From contig CAMGTS010000081.1 of assembly GCA_946062035.1 (NCBI GenBank), positions 1 to 6,205 of the forward strand: a DNA stretch of 6,205 bases. The letters are read 5' to 3'. Below the pieces are notes generated by a model. The model did no database searches. It was not told the origin of the DNA and was given only the letters and a program-made list of their open reading frames with translations. The translations under genes and the position numbers were made by a program. The DNA is from an uncultured Bacteroidales bacterium (GTDB lineage: Bacteria; Bacteroidota; Bacteroidia; Bacteroidales; UBA932). This document shows, one piece after another, positions 5,231-6,205 of the stretch (position 1 is its first letter; every line of letters begins with the position of its first letter).

Positions 5231-6133
5231 TTATCTGTTCAATATAGTGCCGTCGGCCTTGATATGAAGCTCTACTTCGCTGCTTCCAAGCTCCAACTCA
5301 ACCTGGTAGAAATCACCTTGCGGAGTCTGCATGAAATCAACTTCGTCAATTCTGTATGAAGCATACTCGCTTGCGTTGATAGCTTGCATAACAGCCTCTG
5401 GCAACTGTGACACACGAAGTTCTGTCTTTGTATAGACCCATGTATAGTCGGTGCCGTTGACGGTGCTGAAGTAGATCTCTCGGCAAACATTAGTCGCATC
5501 GATAATCTCTACTTCCACTACAAGGTTCTCAACATCGACATCAACGATTTTCGCTCCGGGATAATTGGAGTTTATAAAATTAGTGACCGACTGTGGCATC
5601 TGTGCGGGGATATAATCGCTGTAGTCATAGTCCTTATCAGAATCTACCACCTTCTTCACAAGAACTCCGCTCTCTGAGAAATACAGATCCATCTCTGTCT
5701 CCACACCATTTTCTTTTTTCTCTACCTCAATCACATAGACGGTTTCAGCGCCCTGACGTTCAATCTTATCCACCTCGTTGTCCACTTTCCAAGGCAACGA
5801 CGCATATTCGGTAGCCTTGAACGCTTCTGATACCGCTGTAGGAATAGAGACATACATTATATCAGTCTCTGTCATATACCATACTCCCGCATTGTCAAAC
5901 CAAGCCTTAGCGTCGTTGACCGCAGAAGAAGTCGGCTGTAAAACGATATCGAAATCGGCGACAACATAAGGACCTTTGTTTTGCCATTTGACATTGAATG
6001 CGTTAGGATACTTTGCAGCCATCGCAGCTCTTACCTGCTCATTCACATTTTTGTCTCCATTGTCGGACTTCTCGCAGCCGAACAATGCCAATACGCTCAT
6101 AATAAGGGTTAAAGTTGTAATACTCATTCTCAT
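5231..6133 (-). CDS. Lipoprotein with two tandem PepSY-like (DUF2874-type) domains, 300 aa
   Basis: Predicted exported lipoprotein of unknown precise function. Residues 1-19 form a short signal peptide (MRMSITTLTLIMSVLALFG) ending in the lipobox LFGC, so Cys20 is the lipidated residue. The acidic tail after it (EKSDNGD) resembles the surface-export signals known in Bacteroidota, which makes an outer-membrane location plausible. Two similar halves follow. The first has YPNAFNVKWQ (Tyr42), WFDNAGVWYMTET (Trp78) and EYASLPW (Tyr110). The second has YPGAK (Tyr191), a YTKTEL strand and EYASYRIDEVD (Tyr257). Matching motifs lie 147-149 residues apart. These are hallmarks of the PepSY-like family, whose fold resembles beta-lactamase inhibitor protein; a role in protease inhibition or ligand binding is only inferred. 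I chose the ATG at 6131-6133: it follows an A/T-rich leader and gives a normal signal peptide. An upstream in-frame ATG at 6164-6166 would add 11 residues, and ATG at 6125-6127 is also possible. It appears to be transcribed alone and ends at the shared terminator. Confidence 0.85.
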   Translation of the reverse strand: MRMSITTLTLIMSVLALFGCEKSDNGDKNVNEQVRAAMAAKYPNAFNVKWQNKGPYVVADFDIVLQPTSSAVNDAKAWFDNAGVWYMTETDIMYVSIPTAVSEAFKATEYASLPWKVDNEVDKIERQGAETVYVIEVEKKENGVETEMDLYFSESGVLVKKVVDSDKDYDYSDYIPAQMPQSVTNFINSNYPGAKIVDVDVENLVVEVEIIDATNVCREIYFSTVNGTDYTWVYTKTELRVSQLPEAVMQAINASEYASYRIDEVDFMQTPQGDFYQVELELGSSEVELHIKADGTILNR

Positions 6134-6179
6134 AATTCTATAATTATTAATGGGTTTGAAAATCATATCCTGTCCGCCC

Positions 6180-6187
6180 TAACGTAT
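6180..6187 (-). promoter_or_regulatory. Tentative -7 box for the lipoprotein gene
   Basis: The minus strand reads TACGTTAG, one mismatch from the Bacteroidota -7 consensus TAnnTTTG. A start a few bases downstream would give a leader of about 40 bases before the ATG at 6133, like the oxidoreductase leader, and would put the upstream ATG at 6166 very near the transcript end. The -33 element would fall beyond the window edge, so this cannot be confirmed here. Confidence 0.25.
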
Positions 6188-6205
6188 GCACCCCTTACAG
6201 AGCCA

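Noticed and set aside
6134..6166. Upstream ATG adding 11 residues (MIFKPINNYRI) to the lipoprotein
   Set aside because: It would place the lipobox cysteine at 31 with an unusual polar N-terminus, and its A/T-rich codons look like an untranslated leader. It cannot be fully excluded.

Overview
The window reads as a stretch of core chromosome from a Bacteroidales-type member of the Bacteroidota. The evidence is a single-chain pyruvate:ferredoxin oxidoreductase of the size usual in Bacteroides relatives, a PepSY-like lipoprotein of a type common in gut Bacteroidales, promoter boxes matching the Bacteroidota primary-sigma consensus (TTTG at -33, TAnnTTTG at -7), A/T-rich leaders instead of clear Shine-Dalgarno sites, and a tRNA gene without an encoded CCA end. 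I cannot assign a genus. There is no sign of phage, IS element, CRISPR array or defence locus.

Layout from left to right. Positions 1-258 hold no recognised gene, only a doubtful 55-codon minus-strand ORF (15-182). A strong intrinsic terminator (259-297) ends the pyruvate:ferredoxin oxidoreductase gene (nifJ/por type, minus strand, 316-3843). Its upstream gap (3844-4006) holds a very good promoter and two hairpins that probably end the fabD transcript. fabD, the malonyl-CoA:ACP transacylase, lies at 4007-4900 on the minus strand and has its own -7 box. A 179-bp divergent spacer leads to a plus-strand tRNA-Arg with anticodon CCG (5080-5151). A hairpin flanked by A and T runs (5153-5195) serves as a shared terminator for the tRNA and for the convergent minus-strand gene at 5231-6133, which encodes a lipoprotein with two tandem PepSY-like domains.

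Functional reading. The oxidoreductase converts pyruvate and CoA to acetyl-CoA, CO2 and reduced ferredoxin, central to anaerobic energy metabolism. FabD loads malonyl units, derived from acetyl-CoA, onto acyl carrier protein for fatty-acid synthesis. The two are linked by metabolism but appear to be separately transcribed, since a promoter and terminator-like hairpins lie between them. The tRNA and the lipoprotein have no evident functional link to them. The region is ordinary housekeeping DNA and I found no convincing new system. The points worth a second look are regulatory compactness (shared terminator, promoter beside terminator), the internal duplication of the lipoprotein, and a tRNA leader able to pair with the acceptor strand.
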